This document shows positions 33,970 to 47,700 of a stretch of DNA of 64,000 nt, one piece after another. The stretch is from Cymodocea nodosa. Lineage: Eukaryota > Streptophyta > Magnoliopsida > Alismatales > Cymodoceaceae. Position numbers and translations under genes: made by a program. Position 1 is the stretch's first letter. Each line of letters opens with the position of its first letter. Location: NCBI GenBank assembly GCA_036874045.1, contig CM072335.1, forward strand, positions 5,476,001-5,540,000, given 5' to 3'. Below the pieces are notes generated by a model. It was not told the DNA's origin, made no database searches, and was given only the letters and a program-made list of their open reading frames with translations.

Positions 33970-35506
33970 TTAGAGTGAAGGATATACGTTGCCTTTAGTA
34001 AGGCCATGGACATTCTTACAAATAGACTTGGCATTGCCGCGTCCAGAGTACCTCAGGTTGATGTTCTTCAACTCAATATATTTGCACGGCACCGATCCGC
34101 TGCACTTGAGAGTCACTGCTAGGGGCGTACTTGAGGTTCCTCGAATGTTTCTAAACTTGATGTTGCTTATCTTGACCTTAGATGGAGGCTGCAAGCGATC
34201 ATAAGATTCCATATCAGTTTGAAATATTAATTGTACGTAATTAATATATAGAGAGATACGATGGTTGATGGTTGATGGTCGATGGTGGTGGTATACGTGC
34301 GTACGTACCAGTGAACCACAGCGGCCACTTGGACAGTACTCCTGATCGATGATGATGGGGTTGCCAACCTTGTACATGACAATGTTGTCGAAGGTGAAGT
34401 TCCTGGCAGAGAGTTGTTTCGAGTTCTCCCAAGTCTTTATCCGAACACCATTCATCGTCCCGGAGAGAGTGCAGTCCTTGACGTACAGGTTGGAGACGTC
34501 CTTCTCCCAGCCATACCTGCCGAGACTTCCGACGCTGATGCCGTGCCCGGGGCCGCAGTGCACACCTTTGACGGTAATGTCTGAATTGGAGGGTCCGATG
34601 GAGATGCAGTCGTCACCAGTACCGATGTGGGAATGTGAGATCGTTACGTGGTTCGACAGCCCGACGTGGATGCCGTCGGTGTTGGGGCTGTTCTCCGGCG
34701 CCTTGACGGTGATGGACTGAATAAGTAAATTGTTGCATCTGTACACCATGATGTGGAACATCTTGCTGTTCAGCGACTTGATGCCTTCCACCACGGAGTT
34801 ATCCACGGAACTGAATTGTATGGACTACGTAGTACAAAACCAAATATATGAAAAGGATAAATATCAATTACTTGTAGTAGTAGTTGTTGTCGTTGAATAT
34901 TTAAATAAAACGAGGATCAATGTAATGTATAGCCTTTGGATTTCATCACGTACCGTGGGAAGGGCCTTGCAATGCTTAGACCTGCGGCATTTGTTGTGTG
35001 ACCACGCGCTCTGGCCCCTACCGTCGAACGTGCCCTGACCGGTGAGCTTGAAACCATCGAGGTACTGGAAAACGATCCAATTTATGCCTGAGAACTTGTT
35101 GAGATCGTCGGGCGCACGGATTGTCCCGGACACTTGGAACACCATTCGGCCCTTGCATGGGCCTAGAAAACTCACGACGCCCAGGCCGAAGACCCCGTTC
35201 GGAACCACCACCACATTAGTTCCTCGACTGTCGCATGCTGCCGCCCACGCCTTCAGAAAAGCCTACAACAACAACAACGATAATGCCAGAGCCAGTTCGG
35301 GTCTATATATATATATTTCTTTCAGACTGGGTATGGGGATGGACGAAGCGCGTGTTGCATGTGTTGTGCTGCACCTGTTTGTTGTCGACATTTCCCTTCG
35401 CCCTGGCGCCAAAATTTACGACGTTGAAAGTACTCGATGTGACGGACGCGACGGAGATGGCGAAGAGGAGGAGGACCAAGGGAGAAGCCGTACGAATTGC
35501 AGCCAT
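33970..35506 (-). CDS. Exopolygalacturonase-like glycoside hydrolase family 28
   Basis: Four exons by GT-AG sites: 35506-35375, 35262-34954, 34824-34309, 34188-33970, all phase 0, giving 391 residues, the usual length for plant exopolygalacturonases. The enzyme removes galacturonic acid from pectin in the cell wall. Residues 1-25 form a signal peptide (ASPLVLLLFAISVASVTSS), so it should be secreted. Catalytic motifs are complete: NTDG (195-198), GTGDDCISIG with Asp 218-219, GPGHGIS with His 241, and RIK (275-277). NPIIIDQEYCP and conserved cysteines fit the pollen exo-type clade. The start chosen is the ATG just before the signal peptide. The gene appears intact. Confidence 0.93.
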
Positions 35507-35747
35507 GTTGAGGAACGAATGATATCGACGGTGCATCCTGTGGATCAATATATATTGAAACTTCAAAACCCGTCGAGCCTTCCAAGGCCATTGATTTATT
35601 TATGCGTGCTTCCGTATTTAGTCGAAGAAGAAGGAAACACGTTACACGTACCCTTTGTCTTTTGAGGCGACTCCATTTTTAGGGTGTCGATCTTCTTTTT
35701 AACGGCCGGCTCTGCGCTCGACAAACGCAGCCCCCCCATTAATCTTG

Positions 35748-35758
35748 CTTTATATATA
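35748..35758 (-). promoter_or_regulatory. Possible TATA box of the polygalacturonase gene
   Basis: On the minus strand tatatataaag lies about 240 bp before the start codon. A shorter AT run (35549-35560) is nearer but too close to the ATG for a normal leader. Assignment rests on sequence alone. Confidence 0.3.
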
Positions 35759-36086
35759 GATCGATTTATTTAATTGTGTATCAAAATGTAAATTTGTTGG
35801 ATGATTGATTGAAAGAGTAAGTAAAATGCACACGGTGCAAAATTCGAAGGCACTTGCATTGAAAATTACCATCTGCACCCGGCAAAGTAATAATGGTCAC
35901 ATATATGCATGCAGCAACTTTACAATATTTTTGAGAAGAAAGAAAGCAAGCAAGCTCGCACAACCACATGGTGATGCGTGAGAACATTATCAACGGACGG
36001 AGGAAGAAGAAGATCAACGGAGCCCCGCGACCAAGACTACAAAAGTTCACGACAGAACAAGGTGAAAGCAAGCCCACCAACACTTT

Positions 36087-37349
36087 TCACCGCCGGCCAC
36101 CACCCATCCCCGATTCCTCCGACTTCTTCGCCTCAAGTTCCAACTCCTTCTGACTCACCTCCATCAGCATCCGCTCGTTCTCCAACGCCATCCTCTCGTT
36201 GTCCAGTCTCATCCTCTCCAGTTCCCTGTCCTTGCTACTGCAGAACCTCTGCCATTTGAACCTCCGCTTCTCCAGCTCCAACGCTCCCGTTTGGATCTCC
36301 ACCATCTCCTCCTCGAATTGCACACCCCGTTTCATCAACCAGTCCCGTTGCGTATCCTGAAGCAGCACTCCAGCTATCTCCAGCTGCAAACTTTCATGAC
36401 CCGCTTTCTCCGATTCAATGTTCTTCGCACCTTCCGTACCCATCTTCTCCTCCCCATCCACCTCCTCCTCGTCCTCTTCCTCCTTGATCTTAATCCCATC
36501 AGCGTCCTTCGGAACGGTCGCAGGACGACCAGCCGTCAACTCTGCTTCACATGAACTGGGTATCCTCGGGCCATTATGGTAGGCGCACATCTCCCTGTAA
36601 AACAAGTGCTTGGAGCTGAGGATCTTCCTCGCCACATCCTTGGCCTTGGACGACACGTTCATGGAATCGAGCAGGGAAGGATTCTCCACAACCTGGCATG
36701 TGGTTCCACGGCCGAAGATGTCATTGAGCCTCTTGTACCTCTTGTTGAGATCGTTGAACTTGTCCTCGCACTGCTGCGGCGAGACGTAGCATCCCTTCTC
36801 CAGCATCATCTTCGACACAGTCTTCCACTTCCCCTTCTTCTGCAGCGCGCCACCGCCGGACTTCCGTTTCGCCCCCACCGGCCCATCATCGCACATCTCT
36901 GCCGCACCATCATCCCCAACACAAGCAACGGAAGAGATAAGGAGCCGGACCATCTCGTCCGTCCACTTCATCCGATGCCAAGGCGAGGACGAGGACGAGG
37001 ACGAGGAGGAGCCGCCCTTCTTGCCTCGGACGCCGCCGACATCATCCTCATTGGCGATGCCTGGGTCGGGGTCGTCGTCCTCGTCGCTGACGGGGGATGA
37101 AGCTAGCTTCCCCCGCTGGTACTGGAAGGTGGCTGCGGGCATGGAAGGAGGTGGGCTGAATAGGTACATGGGATGGTCGGAACTGAGTGCCATAGCCGGA
37201 TGCAGGTGGTTGGATTGTTGATGTTGATGGTGGTGGTTCAGGGAGAGGGGAGTCATGGACGGCTGGTGGAGGTGGATAGTGGAGTCGAGGTCGAGAATCC
37301 CAGCCGTTGAGCCTGGAAGTAGACCGCCGCGCATCACCGAATTGTCCAT
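36087..37349 (-). CDS. Trihelix transcription factor, probably GT-gamma clade
   Basis: Single-exon frame of 420 residues. Residues 126-230 form a trihelix (Myb/SANT-like) DNA-binding domain: WHRMKWTDEMVRLLI, KGKWKTVSKMMLEKGC, then QQCEDKFNDLNKRYKRLND, with the third helix typical of the family. A basic patch KRKSGGG...KKGKWK (161-176) could be a nuclear signal. The N-terminus is His/Gln- and Ser-rich with an acidic run (89-103). An acidic stretch (EEEDEEEVDGEE) precedes a long charged C-terminal helix or coiled coil (about 345-412). The architecture resembles the Arabidopsis group that includes HRA1. It should bind GT-type promoter elements in the nucleus. It looks intact. Confidence 0.85.
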   Translation of the reverse strand: MDNSVMRGGLLPGSTAGILDLDSTIHLHQPSMTPLSLNHHHQHQQSNHLHPAMALSSDHPMYLFSPPPSMPAATFQYQRGKLASSPVSDEDDDPDPGIANEDDVGGVRGKKGGSSSSSSSSSPWHRMKWTDEMVRLLISSVACVGDDGAAEMCDDGPVGAKRKSGGGALQKKGKWKTVSKMMLEKGCYVSPQQCEDKFNDLNKRYKRLNDIFGRGTTCQVVENPSLLDSMNVSSKAKDVARKILSSKHLFYREMCAYHNGPRIPSSCEAELTAGRPATVPKDADGIKIKEEEDEEEVDGEEKMGTEGAKNIESEKAGHESLQLEIAGVLLQDTQRDWLMKRGVQFEEEMVEIQTGALELEKRRFKWQRFCSSKDRELERMRLDNERMALENERMLMEVSQKELELEAKKSEESGMGGGRR

Positions 37350-38711
37350 AATTGGAAGCTCAGCTAGGAGGATCAGGCTCTGGTTAATGCATCTCCCTGG
37401 CGAGCGCTGGACAAATCGGAGTCCGGAGAAGCACCTAATGCCCAGATCGGATAGGAAGGTGGAGAGGTGGAATCGATGGAAAAGGAGGAATCTTGACGAA
37501 GGAATTGGTGAGATTTGGTAGATATCTGCAAGTATGTTGCGGTCGTCGGAGGTGAGAAAGGGGAAGAACCGATGAGGTTGGATACTTCCGCGTTGCTTTA
37601 GGCTTTAGCACAGGTTTTTGGCACACATGATGGAAATATCAAATATTTGTGCCGGGTTACAATTCAGTTTTTTCTTCTTTTTTTTACAACCGTAGTGGTG
37701 AAAGTTAGGTTTTTAAAAATAATAATGCATTTGTGCATTTATTAAAAATATTTTAAATTTTAATAAATATCATGAGTCAACTCAATTAAGTTACTGCAAT
37801 TTATTTACTTAACATGTGTTGGTTACTTTCTACGTTTTGTAGGCGTTCAAGTTACCAACTGCCCTAGTCATTAGCGCGATCACTACTCGGGTCAGATCTT
37901 TCGGGTACCGTACTCTGGTTGGTTAGGCTGGAATGAATTTAGCGCCCTTGGAGGGATCCGGGATCATGTGCGGGGTCACCGGATCCGTAAACGGGAAGAT
38001 CCGGTAAAGTCAACAGGATCGTTGCGATGGAGACAACCGGCGGGAAGGGTGTATTAAATCCCAAGGAGCCAGACAGAGGAATATTAATTGGCACCTTTCG
38101 TTAATTTAATTTGTACGTTCGTTTCAATAGGAAAATGTTGCCCTTATTTTGGGCTTTAGTTTAGAATGTCTTGCAAGCTCAGCAGATTATTGGGAAATTC
38201 AAAAGTAGAAGTTGACACGTTCTCCTTGATGGACCTTGATCGGGTTTCAGACGTGAGTCTAGCAACTATATATTTATGATTTCCTATTTATTTCTACGTC
38301 CGGACAAGACGACACAAACGATTGTTGCTAACAGACAATGGTATAATTAGTTCCTACACCAGCATTACTTCGTTCTTATAACATTAACAATATCATAAAT
38401 AAACGAAATTAGTGTTGCTCAAAAAGTTAGTGTATTGCAATTGAAGGACCATTACTAATTAAACTTCAATAGCATGAACTCCCACCTATATTAAACAAGA
38501 CATGGAACAAGTGAAATATCATCGTATTAGAGATAAGTCAAAACAGAAATAAAATCTGCCAAGTTGAACAGTCACCAAGGTCTAACAAAGGAGGATGGAT
38601 GACATTTAACTATACAAGTGTATCCAAATGATAATAAAAAAAATCTCTCCAACTTGAACGTCGCTGGTTCGAAAAACAGCAGGTACGTGTCTAAAGAAAA
38701 AAGGCATTTGA
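37350..38711. other. Intergenic DNA between trihelix gene and copper ATPase
   Basis: 37350-37620 probably holds the trihelix leader and promoter. 37840-38060 is GC-richer, with repeated ggatcc/gatccgg words, and unrecognised. The rest is AT-rich. No gene or RNA is seen. Confidence 0.4.
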
Positions 38712-41700
38712 CTATACAGGATTCGAGTGGCCAATGGGAACCTGCTTGTCATGTAACTGCACAGGTTTCTTGTATGATTGCAGCAGAAGAGAGGAGCATA
38801 CTACACTCAAGGACGAGGCTGCCATGCAAGCCCCTGCGAGCCATGGTGGCAGACGGATGCCAGTGAATGGAAATAGGACACCAGCAGCCACTGGCATGCC
38901 AAGGACATTGTATCCAATGGCCCAGATGTAATTAAGATGAATCCTGGAGAGAGTTTTCCTAGAGAGATCGATGGCAGTGATCACATCTTCTAGGTTGCTC
39001 TTCATAAGCACAATATCAGCGGCCTCAATAGCAACATCAGTGCCCGCACCAATTGCCATTCCCACATCTGCAGCAACAAGGGCAGGAGAGTCATTGATAC
39101 CATCACCCACCATTGCCACGGTCATCCCCTTTGTCTGCAATAGAAGAATGCAACATTTTTTTCAACCAATCAGTGTCCACATGATTATGGATGGGAAGCA
39201 TTTCTATCTCGATAACATTTGAACAACTAATGAACTAGGTACATATAAGATATTGTAAAATACAACAATCAAGTCATAATCTTACTAGGTTATGTCAACT
39301 ATATAAATCATTTTCTTCTATGTATTTTTATTTATAATTAAATCTTTCATTAAATTACATAAATTTAAATCGTTTTCCACAATTTCTATATAAGTAATTT
39401 TAAACTTTTTTCTACTTCTTTTAATTTCTAATCAAATAATTTTCTTCTTTTAATTTTTTCTCTTCCTCTTCTTCTAGCTGGTATATTTTTTGATCTCTTA
39501 AAAATATGACCAAACTATCTACGTCAATTTTTTTATCTTATCTTTAATTAGTACAACTTCTACTCTATACTTAATAAAATCATTTTTAAATTATTCCTTA
39601 TAATAATACTACTCATCTATTTAAGCATACATATCTTTAAATAATAGTTTTATAAAATTTTTCTTTTATTTTTAAGATATCTTCTTATCACATAACACTT
39701 CTCTACTTTATTCATTATGTTTTCATCTTATAAATAACATCCTCTATAATTTCGCCACCATTATGTATTAAATATCCTAAATATTTAAAAGCATTACTTT
39801 TATTGAAGCTCATAGCCATTTAAATATATATCTTCATCATTATTCATATTTTCATTTAACCTACATTTCATATATACAATTTTTGACTCAATCCTTTAAA
39901 CTCAAAAGTCTCTCCATAATTCTAATTTACAATTAATTCATAACTTACTTTCATAAACTAAAATTATGTCATCAACAAAAAGCATACTAAAGTATTCCTA
40001 CTTGAATTTTCTTAGTTATTTCATTTATAAACAAAATAAGCAAATATAGACTTAGAAAGGACCTTGATGCTTATAGTAAATTCTCTAATTTCTCTTCCTA
40101 TAATTTTAATATTAGTAACTGTTCTTTCACATATATCATTTATAATATTAATATATCATATATGTACTTTTCTTTTTAAAATTCACTCCAATAGATTTGA
40201 AGATAATATATCATGAGCTTTCTCTCAATCAATGAAAACCATATAAAAGCCTTTTTTTCTTAATCCTAAAATTTTCTATTAATTATCTTAATAAATAAAT
40301 AATTTCCATTGTTAACCTACCCATAAACCTAAATTAATTTGCTATAATTTTAGTTACATGTCTTAATCTTTATTCAATATCTTTTCCCATAATTTTATGG
40401 TATGATTCATTGCCTTAATATTATGATAATTATTATAATTCTATATGTCTTCCTTATTCTTAAATATAGATATTAAGGAACTTTTTCTTCATTCATCTAG
40501 CATCTTCCTTGTCTTTAGCATTATGATAAAAAGTTGAATTTACTTAATCTTTACTTCACTTACAGGCTTCCACACTTCAATAGACATAAGATCTAAACCA
40601 ATAGTTTTCCTATGTCATTTTCTTAATAGTTGTTTTTTAACTTCCAAACTACTAATTCTTCTAAAATAACTATAATTTATATCTTTTGTATTACTATCTA
40701 AATTTTACATGTAAGAATTTCCTATGGTAAATTCATCAAAAAATTTACTAAAATACCTACATCATCTATCATTTATTTCATTTTCTTTTGCTAAAACTCT
40801 ACCATCCTTTATATCCTTGTCTTTAATACACTTAACCTAAATCTCTAAATTTTCTTTCTCCAACCTTAATCAATTTATATGTTCTATTTTATCCTTATTT
40901 TATGTTCAAATTATCATATAATTCCTTATCAACTTGATTTTTAATATCACTAATTTTCTTAGAATCCCTTTTACTAAATTATGCTTCTTTAAATTTCCTC
41001 ATTTCTATATTTATAATAGATGTTATAGCATTTTTATTTTATTTTCTTATTTTTATACATCTTTGTCACCCAATGGAACTATCCTATAAGATTCTCCTCA
41101 AATTTTCCTAACAATCTTTTTAATACAAGTAGTCATGTCATTACAAAGTTTATTTACCTCTTCATCTAGTTCTCATATTCCTTCTTTTAACAAATTATCT
41201 CTAAATATCATTTTCTTTGCACTTTTTAGATTCCACCAACTAATTCTTAGATTCTTATATATTTTAATGTTTCTCTTCTTAATTTTAATATTAACATCTA
41301 ATACTAACAACCTATATGGTCTAGTTTTTTCTTCAAATAACCTTACAATCTTTACACATTTTTTGATCTATTTTTATAGCAAGTAAAAATTATATTTAAT
41401 TAGCATTTAAACCACTTCTAAATGTAATTAAATGCTCTTTTCTTTTCCTAAAATAAGTCTTAACTACTAAATGATCATCAATTATGCAAAAATATAAAAT
41501 TGAATTTTCCTCTCCATGTCTATTATCAAAACTAAATCTTCCATAGTTTCTTTCATATCCTATAATTTCATTCCTCACATGATCATTTAGATCTCTTCCA
41601 ATAAAGAGTTTTTTAGTAATAGATAAACTTTGAACTAAACTATTCAAATCATCCTAAAATTTATGTTTAATAGCTTTTCCTAAACCTATTTGTGGAGAAT

Positions 41701-44700
41701 ATATACTAATTATATTAACTATCTCATTTTTCTATCACAAGCTTAATCATTTATCTTCTATCCTTATTACCTCAACAAATTCATCTCTTAAACTTTTATC
41801 AATTATTATTCCAACTAGATTACTATGCTTATTTATTCCTGTATACCATAATTTAAAGCCACTACCCTTAATTAACCTACATTTTTCTTATATCCCTTTA
41901 GTTTCTATTCTTACCATTCAAGATTATTATATTTCAAATTGCTAGTCTAATTTTTTTTTTTAGACTACACCCTAAACCCTAACTTCTTTACCTGCACCTA
42001 TCCATTAAGGTATGAGAATTTTTTCTTATTTTTATCTACATCAAGACGTTGATTTAAAACCCCTAAATTAAAATGTTACACTCAAGACATGCATCGATTT
42101 TCTCTTATTTTCTTTTCACTACGCCCAAAGTTTAGCATAAAATATTGTTAACAAAGTTACACCTCAACATGTTATGAGTTAACTAGTTTTTACAATTGAC
42201 TGTTAACCTTCCTTTTATCCAAGTTTGGAACTAGTTATGAAGGGATGATATTACAATTACAAAATGTCTTCTGTTATTGCTGTTTTTCCGCTAACTTTTA
42301 GGTTTGTTAGCGATATCTTTATCTCTTCTACTTGAAGCAATTTCTCACTAATGAATGAAATAGCAAGATACTGAGATACATCAACACCTGTCCTAAATTT
42401 ATATATTTTGCATGTCATTGAAGCAGAAATGACAGCTTCTATAATCTGTATTAAGTTATCAACTAAGAGATATTGGAAAATAAACCAAAATTACAGGCCA
42501 CTGGCAACAGGGAAATGAATATTAGTCATCAGTTGCAATCATATTCCATAAAAATTCCTAGAAAATTAGCCAATAAAGACCTCATGCAAAGGAACTAAAA
42601 AATTATCTAAAATAAGTTAAATGTCTCAATGTTTCAATTGAGTAATTAGGATTTGCCAATTCACAGAGATACACTTTCAGACAGATCCGACTGCAATCAT
42701 GGTGAATACGTACTTAAAGAAAAATCAATTTTGAAACAAACAAAAAAAACATTTTAAGCATACACATCGTTAAATGGCAACTTGATTATTCCTATAGGAA
42801 CAATCATTCAAGAACACATTTACAACATAATTTGTTACAAACTTACCTGTAACTCTTTGATCTTCTCAGCTTTTCCAACTGGATCTATCTCTGCAAATAC
42901 TGTTTTTATGCCAACATCTCTGGCAATTGCAGTGGCAGTGGACAAGTTGTCACCTGTAACCATGATGCTTTTTATGTTCATCGACTTTAGAAATGATACT
43001 ACATGCTGTGCCTCTGGCTTCAATGGATCTGTGACCGCAAAAGCTCCACAGATTACACCATCAACAGAAACCAGAACACATGTCCGAGCTTGATATTCAG
43101 TTTCTGACACATATTTGTCAACCTCAGTGCCAATTGGGACTTTAAAAGCCTGCATCAGTTTCTTGTTCCCAATGAGCACCATCCTTCCACCAACATTTCC
43201 GCTCACGCCAGAACCGGGATGCACTTCAAAGTCATTAGCATTAACCACATGCTCATTGTGAGAACCATACTGCTGATGAAGTTTTTTTGCATGTTCTACG
43301 ACAGCCTTGGCTAAAGGGTGCTCACTATTGGCCTGAATTAAGAAACAACAGAAATAAAAAGGTTGTACATTTATGAAAAAAGGAAAAGTTATAAACACAT
43401 CTACAAAAGTAATATAACTTAATGAAACAATTTTAAAAATAAACACCTCACAGAACTTTAAAGTTTACAAACCTTTATTATGAAGCAACAAGAAAACTTA
43501 TAAAACGTCATCACTAATTGAACAGACTGAAAAAAAAAAAAAACTACGGTGATCACCTCTGCAGCAGCTGCTAGATTACATAAGTCCTGTATAGAGATTT
43601 TGGAAAAAAGCATTGTATTGACAACAACGGGCTTTCCAACAGTTAAAGTCCCTGTTTTATCAAATATCACAGCCTCCACCTGCAAATAAAGGCAGATGTC
43701 AATAAGTCATCATTTACATGAAAATATAATTGCTTTAACTGAAAAGAAAAAAGAAAAGGTTAACATCCTATATTTCTATTAGTTTTTCTAATACAAATTC
43801 GATTCAATGGCAGCATTTATATTCGACCGACCTTATGTGCATTCTGAAGTGCATGTCCACCCTTTATGAGCACACCCTGAGAAGCACCTTTTCCTGTTGC
43901 GACCATGACAGCTGTTGGGGTTGCCAGACCTAGAGCACATGGACAAGCAACAACTAACACAGAAATACTAAATTGCAATGCTAATTCAAAACTATCCATA
44001 GCCTCGGGAATCCAACTTCTTGGATAAATTTGAGCCTCTCCAGGGATAAACCAACCAAACCAGGTAATAAAAGCAGCAGCAACTACCTGTATGGGAAGGA
44101 GAAAAGAATGAGATAACACATTAGAAACAAATACTCAACCTAAATATAACTAAATGCACAATCATAACTTTTTCCCTTCACAATGAAATCAAATAAGCAA
44201 ATTATGAACAGAGATGGGAAACAAAAACAAGACTAAAAGTTAAAATTCAATGTTTGAAGTAACAGGAAAAGCCTTAACAACAATGACAAAAAATAACAAA
44301 TAATAATGGTCAATGTCTTAATTCCACTCACTGGATTCCAGAATATCACAGGATTAGGGATTTAGCCGTAAAATGTGACAAGATATTGATAGTAATATAT
44401 GATCAGTCCCCATCAAACAATGACGGTTCTGCTTGACTGAACAAAAGCATGCATATGTCGCAGTAAAGATTTTATACGAAAGTTTTGAAAGGAATACCTG
44501 TGCCTAAAGTGAGCTAAAGAAAGACAACATTATATGATTTGTGAGCCAATCAGTAATATTATAAGGAAAAAGCTAAAAAACAATTTTTTTTAGAAATAAA
44601 GTAGGAGCTGAACCAATTAAAGATAAAATATGAAAAAATTAGATTAGATAGTTTGAACATATCCTTAGTACACCAAAGAATGTATTACTTAGGAGAGAAA

Positions 44701-47700
44701 ACTTATTTAGTGCAAAAGAAATTAAAATTATTAATGGTAGGCCTAAAACTATTTGGTTAGGAATTCTAAGAAAAGATTTAAATTTATATAATTTAACCAA
44801 AGATTTGACCAATCCTACGTAGTATGTAGGTGTATGTGTAATATTCCTATTTATAGAATATATTTTCATAAATAACACATAAATTTAAATTTTCATAATA
44901 TATATGTCCAAAAATAACAAATTTAATTATATTTACAGAACCATTCGTGTCTAAAAATAAATTATTTAAATATATTTCCAAAATATGGGGAGAGAAGTGT
45001 GTCCAAGGGTTTTTTATTGTTTTAGCATTTACAACCGTAAGAAAACCTTATATAGGATTCGTCGTAACTAGATCTTCATTGAATCTTTAACCAAATCCAC
45101 CTAACTCGCTGCTATTGGGTGCCCAACATCAAGATGACCTTGAATTTTTGCCCAAGCACCTAAGTGATGCCAAGGCACCCACTTCAACAAGCTCAAATGT
45201 AGCCAACATCCAACTTTTTCCTTCCATTTCTTCTTATCGATCATTAAACTTTTTGTTAGATTACATACTTTTGTCCTTTTCCATTGAGTTCAATCAAGTA
45301 ACTTTTAGTCATCCCTTACCTCTTTTAGTTTTATTTGAATTTATTAATTCTCCTTTCTTTACAAGTGCATCTATAGAATTTTTATGGGCAATACCTATTT
45401 ATGAAAATTTTCCCTTATTTTATCTGCTATAGATGTATCTCTATTATGTTCTAGATAAATCATTTCTTAGCTTATTTAAAGTACCATCATTCATCCATTC
45501 TTTCACTACACTAATTTGTTGACCATGTTCCTATTCAATGGTTCAACACTCTATAACATAAAGGCAGATTTTTCTTTTATTTTTTAAATGATGGCAAATA
45601 GATGTCTTGCAAAATTTTTCTTCAATTTTTGATGTTGTTCCTTTCTCAGATAATATTCCAAATGCATTTCCCTATATTAACCAACCTACTTTAGTTTTGT
45701 AAATAATATTTTCTTTAATTTTGCATTACCCAGCCTATTTCTTGCCTTAAGGCAAGTACAAAACTTAGCAAAAATTTAATACGAGGCAACTGAATGCCTA
45801 ACCAACATGTAGCAAAAATAATCTTCTACTCTTGTTGGAGAATTTGTCAATTAATGAACCCAATCAAATGAATCAAATCATATAAAAGATACAAAACATT
45901 TTGTTCTTTTATTTATGTTATTCTTTCATCCAACACTTTGATAGCAATATTATAAATTTTTGTGAATGTGTTTCAAGTAGACAAGTAGATATGTTAAAGA
46001 TAGATATTGTATTGATTAAATGATTTATTTAACTGCTAATTATTGATTACTTAATTTCACCACAAGTAGTTAAATGTTAAATGGCTAACCATTAATCGCC
46101 CTGCTTTTACTAGGTTGTTTAATGGTTAGTGGAATGAATTGTCATTGTAATAAGAATCAAGTCAGATCAGTATCAAAATTTGAATGCAAGGTAACTAAAT
46201 GCCCACCCGACATGTAGAGAAAATAATCTTCTATTCTTTTGGAGAATTTGTCGATCAACCCAATCAAATGAATCAAATCACATAAAAGACGGAACATTTT
46301 GTTCTTTTATTTATATTATTCTTTTACCCAATACCCTGATAGCAATATTATAAATTTCTGTAAATGTATTTCAAGTAGACGAATAGAAATGGTAAAGATG
46401 GAAATTGTATTGATTAAAAGATTTATTAAATTGCTAATTATTGATTAATTAATTCCACCACAAGAAGTTAAATGTTAAAAGGTTAATCATTAATCACCCA
46501 ACTTGTATTAGGTTGGTTAATGGTTAGTGGAATGAATTGTCATTGTAAAAGAATCAGGTCATATCAGTTCATGGCTATCCCAACCTAACCTGATTGTTTG
46601 TTCAGCCTTAAGTTTCACTCCTAACAACCTTAATTTTCAACATAAATAGCAAACCTATAAATGATGAACTCAGAAGAATTCTGTAATTGTACGCTTGTCG
46701 TTATCACAAAAGAGAACTACAGAACCATCATAATGGGCAATATAAAGGCTGTCATTTTCCCAGCAATGTAATGAAGGCTGCAAATAACAAGAACTTGCAT
46801 GCCAACCTCTACAAGTAAGCTAGTTTATGTTTTAATTTTTCAACTTTAGTATGGAATCCTTATGAAAGTAAGGAAATGACTTACAATAGTAACAAAATAC
46901 TTTGATATCCTGTCAGCTAGTCTCTGAACAGGGGCCCTCGCAAGCTGAGCAGCTTCCACCAACTGAACAATCTGAGATAATGCAGTCTCTGACCCAACAT
47001 GAGTGGCCCTAACCAATATGCAACCATTTTCATTTAAAGTGCCAGCAATAACCTGTTTGAATGTGTGTACAGTTAGTCATATACACAAAGCCTAGAATAC
47101 ACTTGCGTATGAATGCTGACTGCATGGATAAGATAGATTATGGCAATGAAGCACACCTTGTCTCCAGTTCTCTTAGCAATAGGTGTTGCTTCTCCAGTAA
47201 TCATGCTCTCATTTACATAGGTCTGACCTCTTATAACAAAACCGTCAACAGGGACTTTGGCTCCTGGAAGAATCTTAATTACATCATTTCTTTGCATGAG
47301 CTGGGTTCTTATTTCAAACTCTGCAGTCACACTTCCCTCAGCATCTAGTGTTACTAGAAATGCTGTGTCCGGAGCAAGATCAGTCAGCTTTACCAGAGCA
47401 TCCGTTGTCTTCCCTTTTGCCATGACTTCCAAATATTTTCCTAAAAGAATAAATGATATCAGCATTGAGCTGGTCTCAAAGAACTCCTGTCCTTCAAATG
47501 TATCTGAGACGAGTGCCTTTATGACTATATACACAGAGTAGAAATAAGCTGCATTGGTTCCTAAAGCAACGAGAACATCCATGTTAGCAGCACCTCTCCT
47601 AAGTGCATGATACGATCCAACATAAAACCTGCAGACAGATTCATGAGATGATAAACCTACATCAGGCTCTGTTAAAAGTTCCAAGGCAAAAAAAAATTGA

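Noticed and set aside
34349..35665. Plus-strand frames opposite the polygalacturonase gene (34349-34720, 35042-35665)
   Set aside because: They lie antisense to GC-rich exons that carry the complete catalytic motifs and splice sites; they show no domain of their own.
36576..37100. 174-codon plus-strand frame opposite the trihelix gene
   Set aside because: Antisense shadow of a GC-rich single exon; leucine- and arginine-rich composition with no recognisable fold.
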